DNA of 64,000 nt from Panax quinquefolius (GCA_020205615.1 CM035156.1:17945128-18009127), one strand, 5' to 3'. Shown: positions 12,901-26,248, counted from the stretch's first letter. Notes: generated by a model not told the origin, from the letters alone. Translations and numbers: made by a program.

Positions 12901-14267
12901 AAAGTGGCAATGTTTTATTCACTAAATGGAATTTTGCCAAACAAGCTGGTGTTTGTCTTCCGGTCACTAGATGCCATTCAATATGGGTTTCAATTGCAGG
13001 AATTGGCAAAACTTACTGAAAAATTTGGGGAGAACGTTTTGGATGCCACAAAGAAGTTTGAAAAACTAATAACTGATAAGAAAGATATTGAAGGATTGCC
13101 AGCTACTGCTCTAGGATTGGGCGCACAAACAGCGGTGTCCAAGGTAATCTGCACTGAAACTGGGTTCGTACATCTATTTATAGTTGCATGTGTTATTAGT
13201 ACGGTTGGCTTTGTATCTCATTATGCATATCTGTATATACACTAGGGGCATGAAAATGCTACTGCTGAAAATGGGCCATGGGTCATAACGTTGGATGCTC
13301 CAAGTTTTATGTCTGTCATGCAACATGCTAAAAACCGAGCTTTGCGCGAGGAAGTCTATCGTGCTTATGTAACTCGTGCTTCTAGTGGTGAGCTGGATAA
13401 TACATCAATTATTGACCAAATTCTAAAGCTTAGACTGGAAAAGGCTAAACTTCTCGGTTACAACAACTATGCCGAGGTATAGTTTTTGTTCTCCTACAAT
13501 ACTAATACTCCTTTTAATAGGCTTACTAAGGTGCATTTATCAGGTAAGCATGGCGACCAAGATGGCTACTATTGATAAAGCTGAAGAGCTCCTTGAAAAG
13601 CTTCGCGCTGCTTCCTGGGATGCTGCAGTTAAAGGTAACTATGTTTGGTATAATTTCAATAGAGTTAAGTGGTTCTAAGTAATTCTTTAACGAGTGACAA
13701 TGGGGGTTCAAGGGGAAGAATAGAGATAAAATGTTATAATGTAACATTTGAAGTTAAATCTAACTTCTTGTAAATTTTTTTCTCTTATAAGCTGTACTTT
13801 AGTGTCATTACTTGGTGACTCATATTCTGTACCGAAAGATGTCACTGGTTATCCAGTAAATTGGCAACGTGTGATGGACGTATGTCGTTGTAATGATTTG
13901 CCCGAACCATCGACATCACCCTAGATTACTCCTATTTGCTTAGTTGATTCAATATTTACAAATTTACAGGTACAGGGTACAACTGACTGATTCCTCATAA
14001 ATAGTTGTGGGAGTAAATTGTCAACATGTGAGGGCAGGATGGTCTAATGACTTCCCTCAATAGTCATCACCAGCTAAGCTCACTCCAATTAATTAGTTGC
14101 TTCAATTTTTACGAATTACAGATACAGTGTACAACCTACTGATTGTTCCCAAGTATCTGCCTTTCAATAACAGAAATACGAAAGCAAGTTACTTTGGGCC
14201 ACAATTTTTTTGATTGGGAGTTCCAAAGTTTTGTTTTTATTAAGTTGTTGATTCTATTTTGTTTAAA

Positions 14268-14318
<51 letters not shown>

Positions 14319-17300
14319 GTGCACACAACCACACTCTTAGCTGCCAATTCTTCTTGTCTATCCATTTGAGCTGAGACGGTGATTCTTGTGGCTGATCTTG
14401 TTTTGATGTTGGTAGATTTGGATGAACTGAAACAATTCTCTAAGGATCAAGGTGCTCCAGAAGCTAATGATTTGAACCATTGGGATACTACCTTTTGGAG
14501 CGAGAGACTTAGTGAATCAAAATATGAAATAAATGAGGTTGGATCTCTCTCTACCTCCCTCCCTCTCTCTAAAATGTATATTAGAATTTGTGATACCTAT
14601 GGCTTTTTCCATTGCTAATGCATGACGTATCATATCATATTCACGTTCATTCACAGTCAATGGTTACAAATATGGTAATAATAAAATTCTTTGTAGAACT
14701 AGATCTTACCTCTTGATTGCTATATTTTATATTTTTTTTCATTGGTCATGAACTTAATTCATACTGAAATTTTGTACGTTGGGTTTGTGGAATTAATTAT
14801 TTAATATTCTTCTAGATTGTGAAAGTGTTTCAGATTGCTTGTAAGCAGTTTTGAAAAGAAAAGATAGTTTGGTGAATTGCATTTTAAAAATGAAAATAAG
14901 TAGAAGCATCATTCTGGTGCTTCTGCTTATAAGCAAATATCCAATAAGCAAATTTGACCAAGTATATTATTGTTCTAACTCTACTTCATTACTATCCTAT
15001 GTGCAATTAAGAAAAAAAATAAAATATTTGAATAAAACCCGAAAATATGGATGAGAAAATAGGGATAGAAAATGAGAGAAAAAAAAGAAATCGGTGATAA
15101 GTCTGGGTGGAGTGTTATTATGAGTTAACCACTATGAAGAGATAATTTAGCTAAAATATAAAAATTAAAATTTCATCATAAAACAAACCAACATAGGGTG
15201 AGAGACCAAGTCCCCCCTCCTGCTTTATAAATTGGATATTACTATTATATTTATTTACCTCATTTTCCCTATAAATAAGTGATAAACAATTTCTTCAATA
15301 CCAAAACCTTTGTTTTTTACTGCTTTAAGTGCTTTTTCATTACCTAACACAAACAATTTCTTCAAAACTACTTATAAGCAAAAGCACCAAGTAATTTTTA
15401 TAAGAAAAATCCCAAATACCCTTTGTAAGCATTAAGCAATGTAGCTATTTTGCCCAAGTATATGCCATCAAGAGTTTCCATCGTACCATGACTTTCATCC
15501 TTTTGCTTTTGAAACCATGGTTTGTACAGACTTGAGACCTGCTGTTGTCTCTAATTGTGGTTGAAATTTCTAAACCTCTTCTTTGTGTCTTTTAACTTGA
15601 GTTTGTACATTTGCACTGTTTTTAAAACTGTTTTAACTTCATTTCATTTTGATAGTTGAAAATTGTATTTGGCTACTTTTTGAATGTCTTGTCGACTTAA
15701 TGAGGAATTGGGGGAAGTTTACATAAGGTGTTATATATGTTATCCTTGCTTTCCTTTTTCTTGTATGAATAAACTCTTTACCTTTTGCATGTATTTGCTT
15801 ATGTGGTTCTTTTATAAATTATACAGGAGGAATTACGCCCGTACTTTTCATTGCCTAAAGTTATGGGCGGCCTTTTCAACCTTGCGAAGATGCTTTTTGA
15901 AATTACTATTGAGGCAGCTGATGGTTTAGCTCCGGTAATGATTTCTTCATCTTGCTCTGGTATTCTTTTTTCAGTATAGCATCCTGATGGTATGTTGTTT
16001 TTATTGACTAGGTCTGGAACAATGATGTTAGATTTTATTGCGTTAAGGATTCTTCTGGCAGTCCTATTGCATACTTCTATTTTGATCCATATTCTCGTCC
16101 ATCTGAAAAGCGTGGAGGTGCATGGATGGATGAGGTTTTTGCTCGAAGCCGTGTATTGTCTCAGGATGGTGCGTCTGCTAGGTTGCCTGTTGCCCACATG
16201 GTGTGCAATCAAATGCCTCCTGTTGGAAACAAGCCAAGCCTCATGACTTTTCGTGAGGTAAGCATGTTTTAATTGGCTTAGAAGCCTAAAATATAGGACC
16301 TTCAGATAATTAGAACCTGAAACTAGAATACAGGCGATTGTGTGGTTGGTGAATCTCATCCAGTTTCTATTTTTTGGTGGCATTTTGGATGAATAAAAAT
16401 ATCCCGACGACAATTGAAATGTTTTTTTTTCTTATTTCCTGCCTATCTCATCTCAATTTGCACAGATCTTTGCTAGCATAACATATTGTATAATTTAATG
16501 CTCTATGTTGGTATGAAGATTCAATTGATAAAGGCGGTATTTATTCAGTAAAATCAAGTGCAATCTTTAGAATAAGTTAGGGTGGAAGATCTGATCAGTT
16601 TTGGGGCTGGCAATAATGGACTTGGGTCAGCACGTTCATTAAAACTGAATATAGACTTGGACTTCTTGGTATATAAAGCAGGGTGGTTTTTGACCAAAAA
16701 TAATAATCAGGGTTTTAAAGTAAATGTACGGTGCCTTGTGATTTCTGATGTGTTGAATATTCTTCTAACAAGTAATTTTGTTATTTACATCTTTCAAACA
16801 AGTAATTGTATTGTTCACATAATGTGAACTTTATACTGAATGCTTACCACCATGTAAGGGATCATAAAGTTGTCTTTAAACGATATACTTAGAGCTTAAC
16901 ACCATGTTACTCATAATTATTGAGGAAAATAGGGATATTTTGGAATGCATTGTATCTTTCATTTCTTTTTTCTTTTATTAATCGTGCTACCATAGTTATT
17001 TCGTCAATTGCCGACTTAATTTGCAGGTTGAGACTGTCTTCCATGAATTTGGTCATGCACTTCAGCATATGTTAACTAAGCAAGATGAGGGTCTGGTAGC
17101 TGGTATACGGGGCATAGAGTGGGATGCTGTTGAACTACCTTCACAATTTATGGAAAATTGGTGTTACCATAGGTATAATTGTCTCGTTTAAATATTCTTG
17201 ATATACATTTAGGGTTGTCATCTTCATTATTGCCGTAGATACAATTAAGTTATCACACTCAAATAGAAAATTGATAAGATGAATTGTTAACAACAGGATA

Positions 17301-18079
17301 GTAATTTTGGTTTTGACTTTCAAAGTTCCTTTGGGGGTTTGTAAGTAAAAGCTTTTTTGTAAAATTTGATATGAAGTTATCATTGATGTGATCTGAAGTG
17401 ATTTAAATGGGCTTACATGTTTCATACTTCATTATCATTGCCTATAATATATAAAGCAGTTGGAGTATTATGCAATCAGCAGATGTATGTAAATTAATTG
17501 GCACCATGAAAGCATGGACTGCCAGTTACCAATTTTTCTTATTGGCTATTTCAGGGATACCTTGATGAGCATTGCCAAGCACTACGAAACTGGAGAGTCT
17601 CTCCCAGATGATATATATTTTAAGCTTCTTGCATCTAGGACTTTCCGTGCAGGCTCCCTAAGTCTTCGCCAGGTAAGTGAAATGTGGTTGTTTCTTTTCT
17701 GATTCTTTTCTGTGTTTCATATTATATTTCAGAAATATTAAGCTTTGAATAAAAAATCTGGTAACATGACCCCTATGTTGAGGTTAAAACTCTTTGGTGT
17801 ATATTTGTTTTTTTTTAAGTTTTATTTTGTCTATCTAATTGTCGAGAGATGTAAGTTGGTTACATAGCAAAAAAAGTAAAAAGAAAGAAAAAGAAGAGCT
17901 ATGGAACATATACAAGAAAGTTAATAGTGCGCTGGAATTTAAGCATAAAGTTATTACAGATTAGTTCAGAAGGGCTGATGCTTATTCTTATCAATAATAA
18001 TAATGAAATAAGTGTTGATGGTTGTTCATTATATTTTTTGCCTAGTTTTATTTTGATATTTTTAATACTATAAATATAC

Positions 18080-18110
<31 letters not shown>

Positions 18111-21100
18111 TGTATGTATTTCATTGTAACCTGATTTAGGTCTGAGAAGTGAGTTAAACTATGAAAATAACCACTTAATGTAATTTAAAACCAAAGGCCA
18201 AATTTGCGCCCATCCTTGTCTAGATTCTAGAGCCAACATGAATATTAATAGTACTGATGCGAGGCAATGTAGAGCACATTGCAGATTTGTTTGCTTAATA
18301 TTATCTTAAAAATATTTTTGCTGGACTCAGAAAAGTCTTGGTGTCATTGATTCCACTTGCATGCTGCCAGTAGAAAATTGTGTCCTGGACAATTTCAGGC
18401 TTTGGGCATTTTGTTGAATTTTGAGTTCTATCAACTTCATCTAGTAAACTTATGTTATTTTCTATGTTTTTTCTGAAAACTCCAAACATTTATACCAGCA
18501 AAGAGTTTTTGCAAAGTTTGTCAATTTGTGCTACAATCATTTTGGTTTATTTTTTGAACTTGAAGTTGTAGGTTTCCAGCTTTTATGTGCTTCCATGTCC
18601 TGATCAAGTTTAGGCTGTGGGCTATGGCTTTGTGGGGAGAATACAATGATAGTTTAACAACCAACACACAAAAATAGGGACTTAATACTTCATTTCAGTT
18701 TTTATATCTTATTGTGTCGTTTATGTTCGTTTGTAGATAAGATTTGCTAGTGTTGATCTGGAGCTGCATACAAAGTATGTACCCGGTGGATCAGAATCTA
18801 TCTATGATGTTGATCAAAGGGTCAGCCAAAAAACACAAGTGATCCCTCCACTTCCAGAGGATAGGTTTCTTTGTGGTTTTAGCCACATTTTCGCAGGTTT
18901 GTTTTTGCTAGTAATTTTACTTTTTTGATTGTCAGCGGTAGTGTCTAGTTTGCAAGCTGAAAGTTTTTGGTAATTAAATTTATTTATTCATCTTCCTTCC
19001 GGTTTAATATTTCTTTCTGGGATCGGGGGGATTGGGATGGATTAACAGGTGGATATGCAGCTGGATACTACAGCTACAAGGTAAGATTTTAATTTATTTT
19101 CTTTGTTTCCCATGTATATTTTCGTTTCCCCTTCTTAGGATTTTTGGGGTTGCGTGTAGGGGATTTACTGTTGGTCATTTGTATATTGATATAATTTTTG
19201 GTTAGCCTTTTCAAAAAAAATAAATAAAAATATTGTCACTTTTTTCCAAGTTATCTACCCGCCCTCCCTCTTTTTTCCATTGACAATCGCTCTTTCCGAT
19301 AGGTGATTGGTATTTGATATCTTGTGGATGCCTGCTGTAAGCTTGTTTCACTTGCTCATCAAAATATTAACTGTAATACTTCTGTCTAGTTGGAGTCTTG
19401 CTGAAAGCCTTCAACTGTATTCAAGGTTGCCAACAAAGTCAAAAGTTAAAAAAATTGATGCGTTAAATCTAGGAATGGATTTAGTCTAGGCTTCTTCTGA
19501 CAGTCATTCCTAATATCAAATAACTTCTTGTGCAGTGGGCTGAGGTTTTATCGGCTGATGCTTTCTCTGCATTTGAGGATGCTGGCTTAAATGATGACAA
19601 GGTATGGCGAACTGTTTAAAACAATTTCATTATATGATACCTTGAGTTTTCAAGCTTCCTTTCCTTATTAAGCTCTCTAAAAGGTATCATTTCCAGACAA
19701 GTGTTAATCCATTATTATCCTCGTATCTATGCTAGGAGTTATGCTTTAGGAGTAACTATCTTTAAAAGGTTATGGTTTTTCATAATATTCCATTAGACAA
19801 GTCCATTATAAGCATTTTTTATAGTTGCATCGAGGACCATGAAAATCCTTAAAACTCAAGCTAGATATATGACACAATACATCAGACACATTTATCACCA
19901 ATAAACTGCAAACTACACTGACAAGTCAAAAAAACAGAAATTACCATTAAAATCCAACTGCATTCAAATCTAAATTTAACCAACATTATCCATTTTAAAT
20001 ATAGATATATATGGTTTGGAGCCATATGGTTATGGTTCTAATCCTAGGTCAACCCATATTTTCTTCCTTTTAGCTAAGCATTATCTTTGATAATCCATAT
20101 ATATGTTAAACAAATAAGCTATTTATTATTTAAATAAGTATTTATTATTTAAATAATCTAATAATTACAATCATTTCTCAAATTCCTAATTAATATTTAT
20201 CTATTTAATATTTTCAAAGTCCATTCACAAAAAATAACATTTTTTTTTTTCTTTTTCTTTTCTTTAATTACGAAATATTATGTATAAGCATTTTTATAGT
20301 TGCATTCTTCCTTGTACTCTTAAAAAGAGTCCAATTTGTATCTCTAAACTTTTTAAGTAGAAAAATTCCATATATGTAAATAAAATTTCACAAAAATTAT
20401 ATCTTCGTCAATATATATATATACATATGGAGAGAGAACTACGTTAAAGATGCCATAGGAATAAAGTTTCCTATTAATTGAAGGGAATTAAGAAGCATCC
20501 AAGGAGAATAAATGGAAAATAAAAAAATCACCAAATAGAGATACTTTATCAGTTGTTTGTGAATTTTTAACAGTTGTTTGTTTTTATTTTCTTTTAAGAA
20601 TTAAATTCAATTTATGTAGAAAGTTAAATTTAAGATTTTCTCAGATAACAAAATGGTAAATATTTTGTAAGAAATATTAAAATGTGTGAAAGAAGAAGCA
20701 GTGAAGGAGAAGAGTGAGAAGCACTGATTTGAGTTATTTTAAAATATCATAAATTTATTTAATTTTTTGATAATACAATTTTTATATTCTAAAAATTGTG
20801 TTTATTAAAACAATGTCTCGACCCTGTTCCAAATTTAGAGATATATTTTTAGAAAAAAGTTGGACCTTTTTATAAATTTGAAGAAGTAAAATATTCGAAA
20901 TATATATAAAATTTAGGGGAAGCCCAGAAGATACTTATTTAAATTTTGACTCTTCTTGATTTTAAATGCACAGCTGCTTTTAAAAAAAAAGAAAAAAGTT
21001 GCTGGAAGTTGAACAGTAGGAACCACAACGCAGTAGAGGAGACCACAATACAGTCTACGCCACTTCTAGCATAAGCATTGTTCGCAACTGGAAAAAAAAA

Positions 21101-21823
21101 TGGGTCCAAAACAGTTAACTGGTTTGTGCCTGTTTTTCTTTTAAAAATTATGGATGTAAACTTTAACCAACCCAGATAATTTGAAGTAGTTAACCAACCC
21201 AAATTGTTCTAGTTAATATAGGTTGACCCATAATTTATGCTAATCTGATAGGTGAACAATTCAGATTCATTGAAGAAATTGTGCGACTTCAACACTGTAA
21301 TTATTTTCTAAGTTGCTAGCATTTTGAATAGGAAATGCATGTGTAAAGAATAATTTTAGCATAATTACTTTGTTTGTGGCAAAGGTTAATTCATTTTATG
21401 CAGTTCTTTCTCAAGCTTTGGTTTATGTGGAAACAAGTTAGCATGTTACAGATGATTTACAACAAACTATGGATTTGTCTTGCAACAGGCTGTGAAAGAA
21501 ACTGGACACAAGTTCCGAGAAACCATACTTGCTCTTGGAGGTGGCAAAGCACCACTAGAGGTAAGTCAAGATCAAGGGATTATTCCTTTTTCATATTTTC
21601 TATATTAGATTTGCATACCAACTTTTTTAGGGTGTGGCTGCATATAAATTTTCTTCTGAATTTCTAGCTATACTGATATTTGTAAATAGCTTCCCAACTC
21701 TTGTTAGTAAATCTTGACCATCATGTTGGGTGCTATTTTCAGGTTTTTGTGGAATTTAGAGGGCGGGAACCTTCTCCTGAACCCTTGCTCAGGCACAATG
21801 GCTTATTGGCAGTGTCTGCTTAA
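6917..21823 (+). CDS. TOP2: Cytosolic oligopeptidase A-like M3 metallopeptidase (TOP2/CyOP type)
   Basis: 17 exons: 6917-7042, 7129-7296, 11730-11853, 12464-12540, 13000-13143, 13246-13476, 13544-13634, 14416-14537, 15827-15934, 16012-16257, 17027-17172, 17555-17672, 18737-18896, 19049-19080, 19536-19601, 21489-21560, 21743-21823. The total is 2112 nt, 703 aa. This zinc thimet-type oligopeptidase trims short peptides. The zinc motif HEFGH is at about residues 485-489, and a third-ligand Glu lies about 30 residues on, in DAVELPSQF. The C-terminal [16 protein letters not shown] segment is typical of the family. The protein starts [15 protein letters not shown] and ends NGLLAVSA. No transit peptide precedes the conserved NPLL...DFDFPPFD start, which favours the cytosolic paralogue over organellar TOP1. 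Exon phase is consistent and no stop is seen despite the transposon load in intron 2. A CT-rich 5' leader covers about 6780-6860. Confidence 0.95.
7498..8659 (-). repeat. 3' LTR of the intronic retroelement
   Basis: 1162 bp, aligned with 10198-11311. The inner end is defined by TGTCATCA next to the polypurine-tract complement TTCCCCTCCTG at 8660. Clear similarity with the other LTR begins at about 7575. Confidence 0.75.
9436..10175. mobile_element. hAT-like MITE nested in the retroelement
   Basis: The element spans 9444-10167 (724 bp), flanked by perfect 8-bp duplications ATGATAAA (9436-9443 and 10168-10175). Its ends are inverted: CAATGTTTTAAAA on the left and, reverse-complemented, CAGTGTTCTAAAA on the right. 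Next to each end are GC-rich words (AAGCGGGGCGGCG; GGCGCTTAAGCGCGG), and the interior is AT-rich and non-coding. An 8-bp duplication with CAGTG-like termini is the hAT signature. It lies between the two LTRs, so it inserted after the retrotransposon did. Confidence 0.8.
10198..11311 (-). repeat. 5' LTR of the intronic retroelement
   Basis: 1114 bp, closely similar to 7575-8659 with small indels. The outer end TTTGTCATCA is followed by the putative target duplication. No convincing primer-binding site was found inside its inner end. Confidence 0.7.
12270..12350 (-). mobile_element. SINE-like fragment in TOP2 intron 3
   Basis: On the minus strand the segment has a Pol III B-box-like GGTTCCAATCC and ends toward an A-rich tail (T-run at 12273-12280 on +). 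This is the layout of a tRNA-derived SINE. No target duplication was identified. Confidence 0.35.
14274..14316 (+). repeat. (TC)n microsatellite
   Basis: About 21 TC units in the intron before the TOP2 exon at 14416. It also produces spurious Ser/Leu or Arg/Glu reading frames. Confidence 0.98.
18080..18119 (+). repeat. (ATGT)n microsatellite
   Basis: About ten tetranucleotide units in the TOP2 intron between exons 17555-17672 and 18737-18896. Confidence 0.97.
19602..21488 (+). other. Long AT-rich TOP2 intron 15
   Basis: 1.9 kb between exons ending GATGACAAG and starting GCTGTGAAAG. It holds poly-T/A tracts and AT-rich sequence; no coding sequence or clear transposon ends were recognised. 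Confidence 0.6.
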
Positions 21824-23106
21824 ATTTTTTGGCAGGTTTCCATTCAGTTGATGTGGTGCATAGAATTATTCAACTTGATTCTTAGTGCATGGCATCGTCT
21901 CTCCTGTTAGCTGCCAGTACCCATGTTGTCATGGTATTTACCACCAGTATTGTTAAACTTTCTCCTTGTTCTTTGATGCACTGGTAGAACTTGTAACATT
22001 CTGTACCATGAGTTGACATGGTATTTACCACCAGTATTGTTTAACTTTCTCCTTCTTTGATCAATCTTCTATTGCGGACACAATGTGCTCCTAGTTTAGA
22101 ACAACAGGCTTCACATATTGAAAATAGACTGTTATACCGTCTTTTGTTTCTTTCTTGGGGTCAAAAAGACGCACGTGGAATGCATGTTTGGAAAAGGTAC
22201 ATTAAAAATTAAAATAGAACGCGACAGACGGATGATTATACAATCAATTATTTATCAAATTTCTCGCCAAAAATTGGAATGGCACTGGATGTGCATGCTT
22301 AGAATCAAGGATTAATACAGAGAATTCGTGGTTTTTCAATTTGGGTACTATAGACAGTTTGTTGTTTTATTGATGATTTTAGTTATATAGAGCTTTACAA
22401 TAGATAGTATTTATAACCATTAATCATATTTCAACTTTACTTTACATTATGGCTCAAATACTTATAATATCCTTCCCAAAAATAAATTATCAAACTTCAA
22501 TTTTGATTTTAAATTTATTTTAAAATAACAAGCAGTAATTGCATTGATCCTAACATGCGCTCTATTTGTACACTCTCGCCTTGCACCATAAAACGTCAAT
22601 ACTATACATGCAAAAACTCCGTACTGTACTTAATCATCACTACTCATCAAATACGCTCCGCATTAAGCCTTTTTCAATCAAATTTATATGTTATGAGTCA
22701 TGCAGTTAAGCAATTACTACAGTGAGATTGTCGGACATTTGAAAGCAAATTTTTAGCCAATTCATTATGGTTAATAGTGGTGAGATTCGAGTAATAATAC
22801 TATTTTTAATTTGAGATTATTTATTAAAAAACATTAAATAATAAAATATTGACTATAATTAAATGTATTAGTTTCAAAGTATTTTATATAAACATAAAAT
22901 TCAACTTCTAACTTCAGTTTTTCTCTGAATATTTGCAAAGTAATTCAAAAACTATACATTCAATATACAATGTCCTTTATACATCAATACATCATTACTA
23001 TTAAACTAATTTACGTAGCTTCCCGTACATACATTGATACAACTAAAGAAAACAATGAAAAGTTTTCTTTTAAACGTGCTTCAAGTCTTGATCGCCATAC
23101 TAGCTA

Positions 23107-23108
<2 letters not shown>

Positions 23109-23165
<57 letters not shown>
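23109..23165. repeat. (AT)n microsatellite
   Basis: About 28 uninterrupted AT units. Confidence 0.98.
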
Positions 23166-23168
<3 letters not shown>

Positions 23169-23832
23169 TGGGAGAAAGATGGTTTGAATAAAATGGAGAA
23201 GTGGAAGTAAAAGAAGATCATAACATGTAGATGAGAAGTCATCAACTGTTTACAACAATACTACTATCAGATAAAAAAAAATCACATAATACTCACATAC
23301 ACACATACATATTGTACACCGCATACCACTTTGACATGTAAAACTACATTGTGTATATATAAAGCGTTATGTGGCCTTTTTATGTGATAGTAGTATTATT
23401 TAACCGTTTAATAATGCGTTGGTGATGAGTCATCGATGTATCGAATCACGACATTTATCTCTCCTTCGTAAAAATCGACTCCTCTTGATTTTGAAAATAA
23501 ATTTTATTAAAAAATTATTTTTACCCTCTCTCTTTTCAGAATTGGATTACTTTTGAATTAAAATTAATTACTAACTATTTTATAAACTTTTCTATGTCTT
23601 GCACAGGTTCCATACTTGTAAGAGTAAGCATGAAACAAAATCATAATTTAAAATTTGAAATTACGTTTGTTTCACAACAAGAATGTTACTTATAAAATCT
23701 TAAAAAATTCAAGATCTATTATTTTTGTTTCCTGTTTATCATCATTCGGCACTCCTTTTTTAGGAAAAGAAAAACGAGAAACAAGATTTTAATGGTGAAA
23801 CTAAGAGATTAAAATTAAAATTAAAGTGAAGT

Positions 23833-23856
23833 GGGGTGGGGTGGGGTGGGGTGGGG
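23833..23856 (+). repeat. (GGGGT)5 array, potential G-quadruplex
   Basis: Five GGGG runs separated by single T residues, 266 bp upstream of the BRK1 start codon and on its coding strand. The pattern meets the standard G-quadruplex rule with minimal loops. Confidence 0.9.
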
Positions 23857-23884
23857 TTGGCAGGGTACACGGTGCCTTTGAGTA

Positions 23885-23885
23885 A

Positions 23886-23919
<34 letters not shown>
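23885..23919 (+). repeat. (ATT)n microsatellite
   Basis: About 11 units just downstream of the G-run array and upstream of BRK1. Confidence 0.97.
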
Positions 23920-23920
<1 letters not shown>

Positions 23921-24121
23921 TGGTTTTCGAGTGGAATGCATGTTATTTATAGATTATAGGCTATATAAATCAAAATGTTTAATGAGAAAATGGAAACTAA
24001 GGTGACTTGATGATGATTGGCTGTCAGTCTGAAGCTTGGCTTCAAAGTTTTGGTAAAGATGGTAATGCCACCGTTATAATCTCACTTCCATCCACTTTTG
24101 TCGTTAATCTAAGAAAGTAAA

Positions 24122-24608
24122 ATGGGTAGAGCCGGGGGAATAACGAAAGCGGTGAACGTGGGAATAGCACTGCAAGCAGATTGGGAGAATCGTGAACTTA
24201 CATCTCATATTTCCCTCAATGTCCGTCGCCTTTTCGACTTCCTCGTCCAATTCGGTACCAATTTTTCTTTCTTTTCCTTCTCAATTTTCATATCCTTAAC
24301 ACCCTCTCTAAATTTCACAAAGCTTGAAATCTCTCGTTGATTGATTCTAATCTGTGTGAGTTTATGATTAATAATTGTAATTTGTATATACTTTTGTCAC
24401 TTAATAGTAGTAGCTGCACAACATTGGATACCGGATTGGAAAATTCTTAATTTCTCTTATCGAGTCAATTTATTGTCTTTCAGAGGCCACCACAAAAAGC
24501 AAATTGGCATCGTTGAACGAGATATTTGACACCCTGGAACGTCGCCTAGAACTGCTTGAAGTCCAAGTTGGTACAGCAATAGCCAACCCATCTTTATTTG
24601 CGGCCTGA
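24122..24608 (+). CDS. BRK1: BRICK1, SCAR/WAVE complex subunit (HSPC300 homologue)
   Basis: Two exons, 24122-24254 and 24484-24608 (stop TGA), give 258 nt, 85 aa. BRK1 is the smallest subunit of the SCAR/WAVE complex, which activates ARP2/3 actin nucleation and shapes cells (trichomes, pavement-cell lobes). The protein reads MGRAGGITKAVNVGIALQAD, continues through NVRRLFDFLVQF to the splice junction, then EATTKSKLASLNEIFDTLER and ends IANPSLFAA. It is a short, mostly helical protein with a heptad-like C-terminal half, and it matches the plant family in length and sequence throughout. The intron is GT-AG and splits a Glu codon. The neighbours have no functional link to it. Confidence 0.96.
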
Positions 24609-26248
24609 TTTTGCTGGATAATGGCAATGTATAAAAAGAGCTTACTTGTAAGCACCCTTTCGACTGTGAACAGATTGCTTGGTTCTCTTATCCAGTTAGA
24701 TGTTATAGACTGCGTGCTTCATGGTTTTATGCTATTTTGTCATTAGATATCACTCAAAGTTGTCATGCTTTCGATTTAATAAAATGAAAGGTATCATATG
24801 TTTATGGTCTTCTTGCTAAATGATGGAATTTTCTATGTTAAATTGTTAATTGATATGATGTACGGATCACTATTTGAATTGGTGATTGCTGAGATGAAAT
24901 AGCCTGATCAAATTGAGAGTGCTCAACTCAATGACCCCCTTCTAAAATTTTGAGATTTCTTGTTTGATTTCTTTATGCTCTCCATATTTTTTGGTTTTGT
25001 CCTCTCTCAACCTCCTTTACTTAGAACATATGAACTCAAGTTCTGTTGGAAGCCCAATGAATGTTTGGAAACAAAGTAAGCCTTATATTGTGAGAATCCT
25101 ATATGTTATGATGGCCAGTCTGGTGGAGCTGAGGAGCTATGGAGGTAACCTAAATCCGGAAAATATAATTTTTACCAGTAGTCTACTAGCAAATTCTGGA
25201 AAGATAGTAATATCTGTATCTTATGATTATAATATTCACAACTCATAGTTTAGCTTGACATGGTTATGAGCCTATACCCAGGATTTTTAGATTAAAAATT
25301 GCCTTGTCTCAGATATTTAAGTTTGTTAAACTTTAACCAGTTTACTTGGTGTAGCTGATTTTTGGGGCAGTAACTTTTAGTTGGACTAGAGGCCATTTTT
25401 GAAGTTTTAAATACTTAAAATCCATATTTTTAGGCCCTCTGGTCCTTTCAGCGTTCCAATTGAAAGTTAAATTCACACATCTTTCCCTAGTTTTTGTCTA
25501 GATTGTCATAGTTGATTTTAAGTGGAAATACTGAGTCGAGTGAACAACTTTATTTTGGCGAAATTCTTAAGAAAATTGAGAGAATATATATTTCTTTGAG
25601 AATTTAATAAGAAAAAGACAACAGAAAACATATAGGGTCTAGTTTTTGTCGGTAGTGATCAGGCTGAAATTTAACAGCTATTCTGTCCTTATCTTTGATA
25701 CTTGTATTGTGGACATTGTGTGTAAGGCTGCGTACCTCTGACCCTCCCCGGGAGCCTTACACTGGGTAAGACCTTTTTGGAGTGGCTAACTTCTATTGAG
25801 GGGATGTAACCTGAGTCTCTTATTAGTGACTTTTCAAACACTCTATATGTGTGGTACTTCATTTTTCTCAAAGTTTGATTATACTATATAGACACCATCT
25901 TTTTCTTTCTGCTGAGCCAAAAAGTCAATCTTCTTAAGGCCTTCATGTGCTGCTTCCCGATATATCAGCTCTATTGGATCTTTAGTCTGTTGTTGCTTAT
26001 GTATTTTTGACTGCCCACGAGATCCAAGGTTGAGTGACCAAGAGTAATTACTGAAGTTATTATACATGAAGTCCATGTGTAATAATGGTAGATCATATAG
26101 GAGATAGTGCAATAATGTGTCTACCTTTTATCATAGAAATGATGCAGTATAATACGAGATCTTTTTTGGCCTTTAAAATATTGAATGCACATCAAGTTGC
26201 AAAGTCCTATAGAGTCGTAATGAGGAATCACCCCCACTTTCTCCTTGT
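24609..26248. other. BRK1-SYMRK convergent intergenic region
   Basis: BRK1 (+) and SYMRK (-) converge here, so the region holds both 3' UTRs. A 94-codon frame at 24964-25248 has no recognisable domain and is treated as chance. One SINE-like fragment lies at about 25722-25785. Confidence 0.55.
25722..25785 (+). mobile_element. Au-like SINE 3' fragment
   Basis: The words AAGGCTGCGTACCTCTGACC, CGGGAGCC and CACTGGGTAAGACCTTTTT, in this order, match my recollection of the 3' body of plant Au-type SINEs. The 5' tRNA-like head is not evident, so this looks truncated. Confidence 0.55.

Larger units (their letters stand above)
21824..24121. other. TOP2-BRK1 intergenic region
   Basis: No gene seen. 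21824-22100 is probably the TOP2 3' UTR and contains two similar copies of GGTATTTACCACCAGTATTG (21932 and 22019). The rest is AT-rich and carries an (AT)n run at 23109-23165, the G-run array at 23833-23856 and an (ATT)n run at 23885-23919. Confidence 0.6.

Noticed and set aside
15799..16413. 204-codon minus-strand open frame
   Set aside because: It is antisense to TOP2 exons 15827-15934 and 16012-16257, whose plus-strand translation is clearly conserved.
24964..25248. 94-codon plus frame between BRK1 and SYMRK
   Set aside because: No domain, no splice context and ordinary AT-rich composition.
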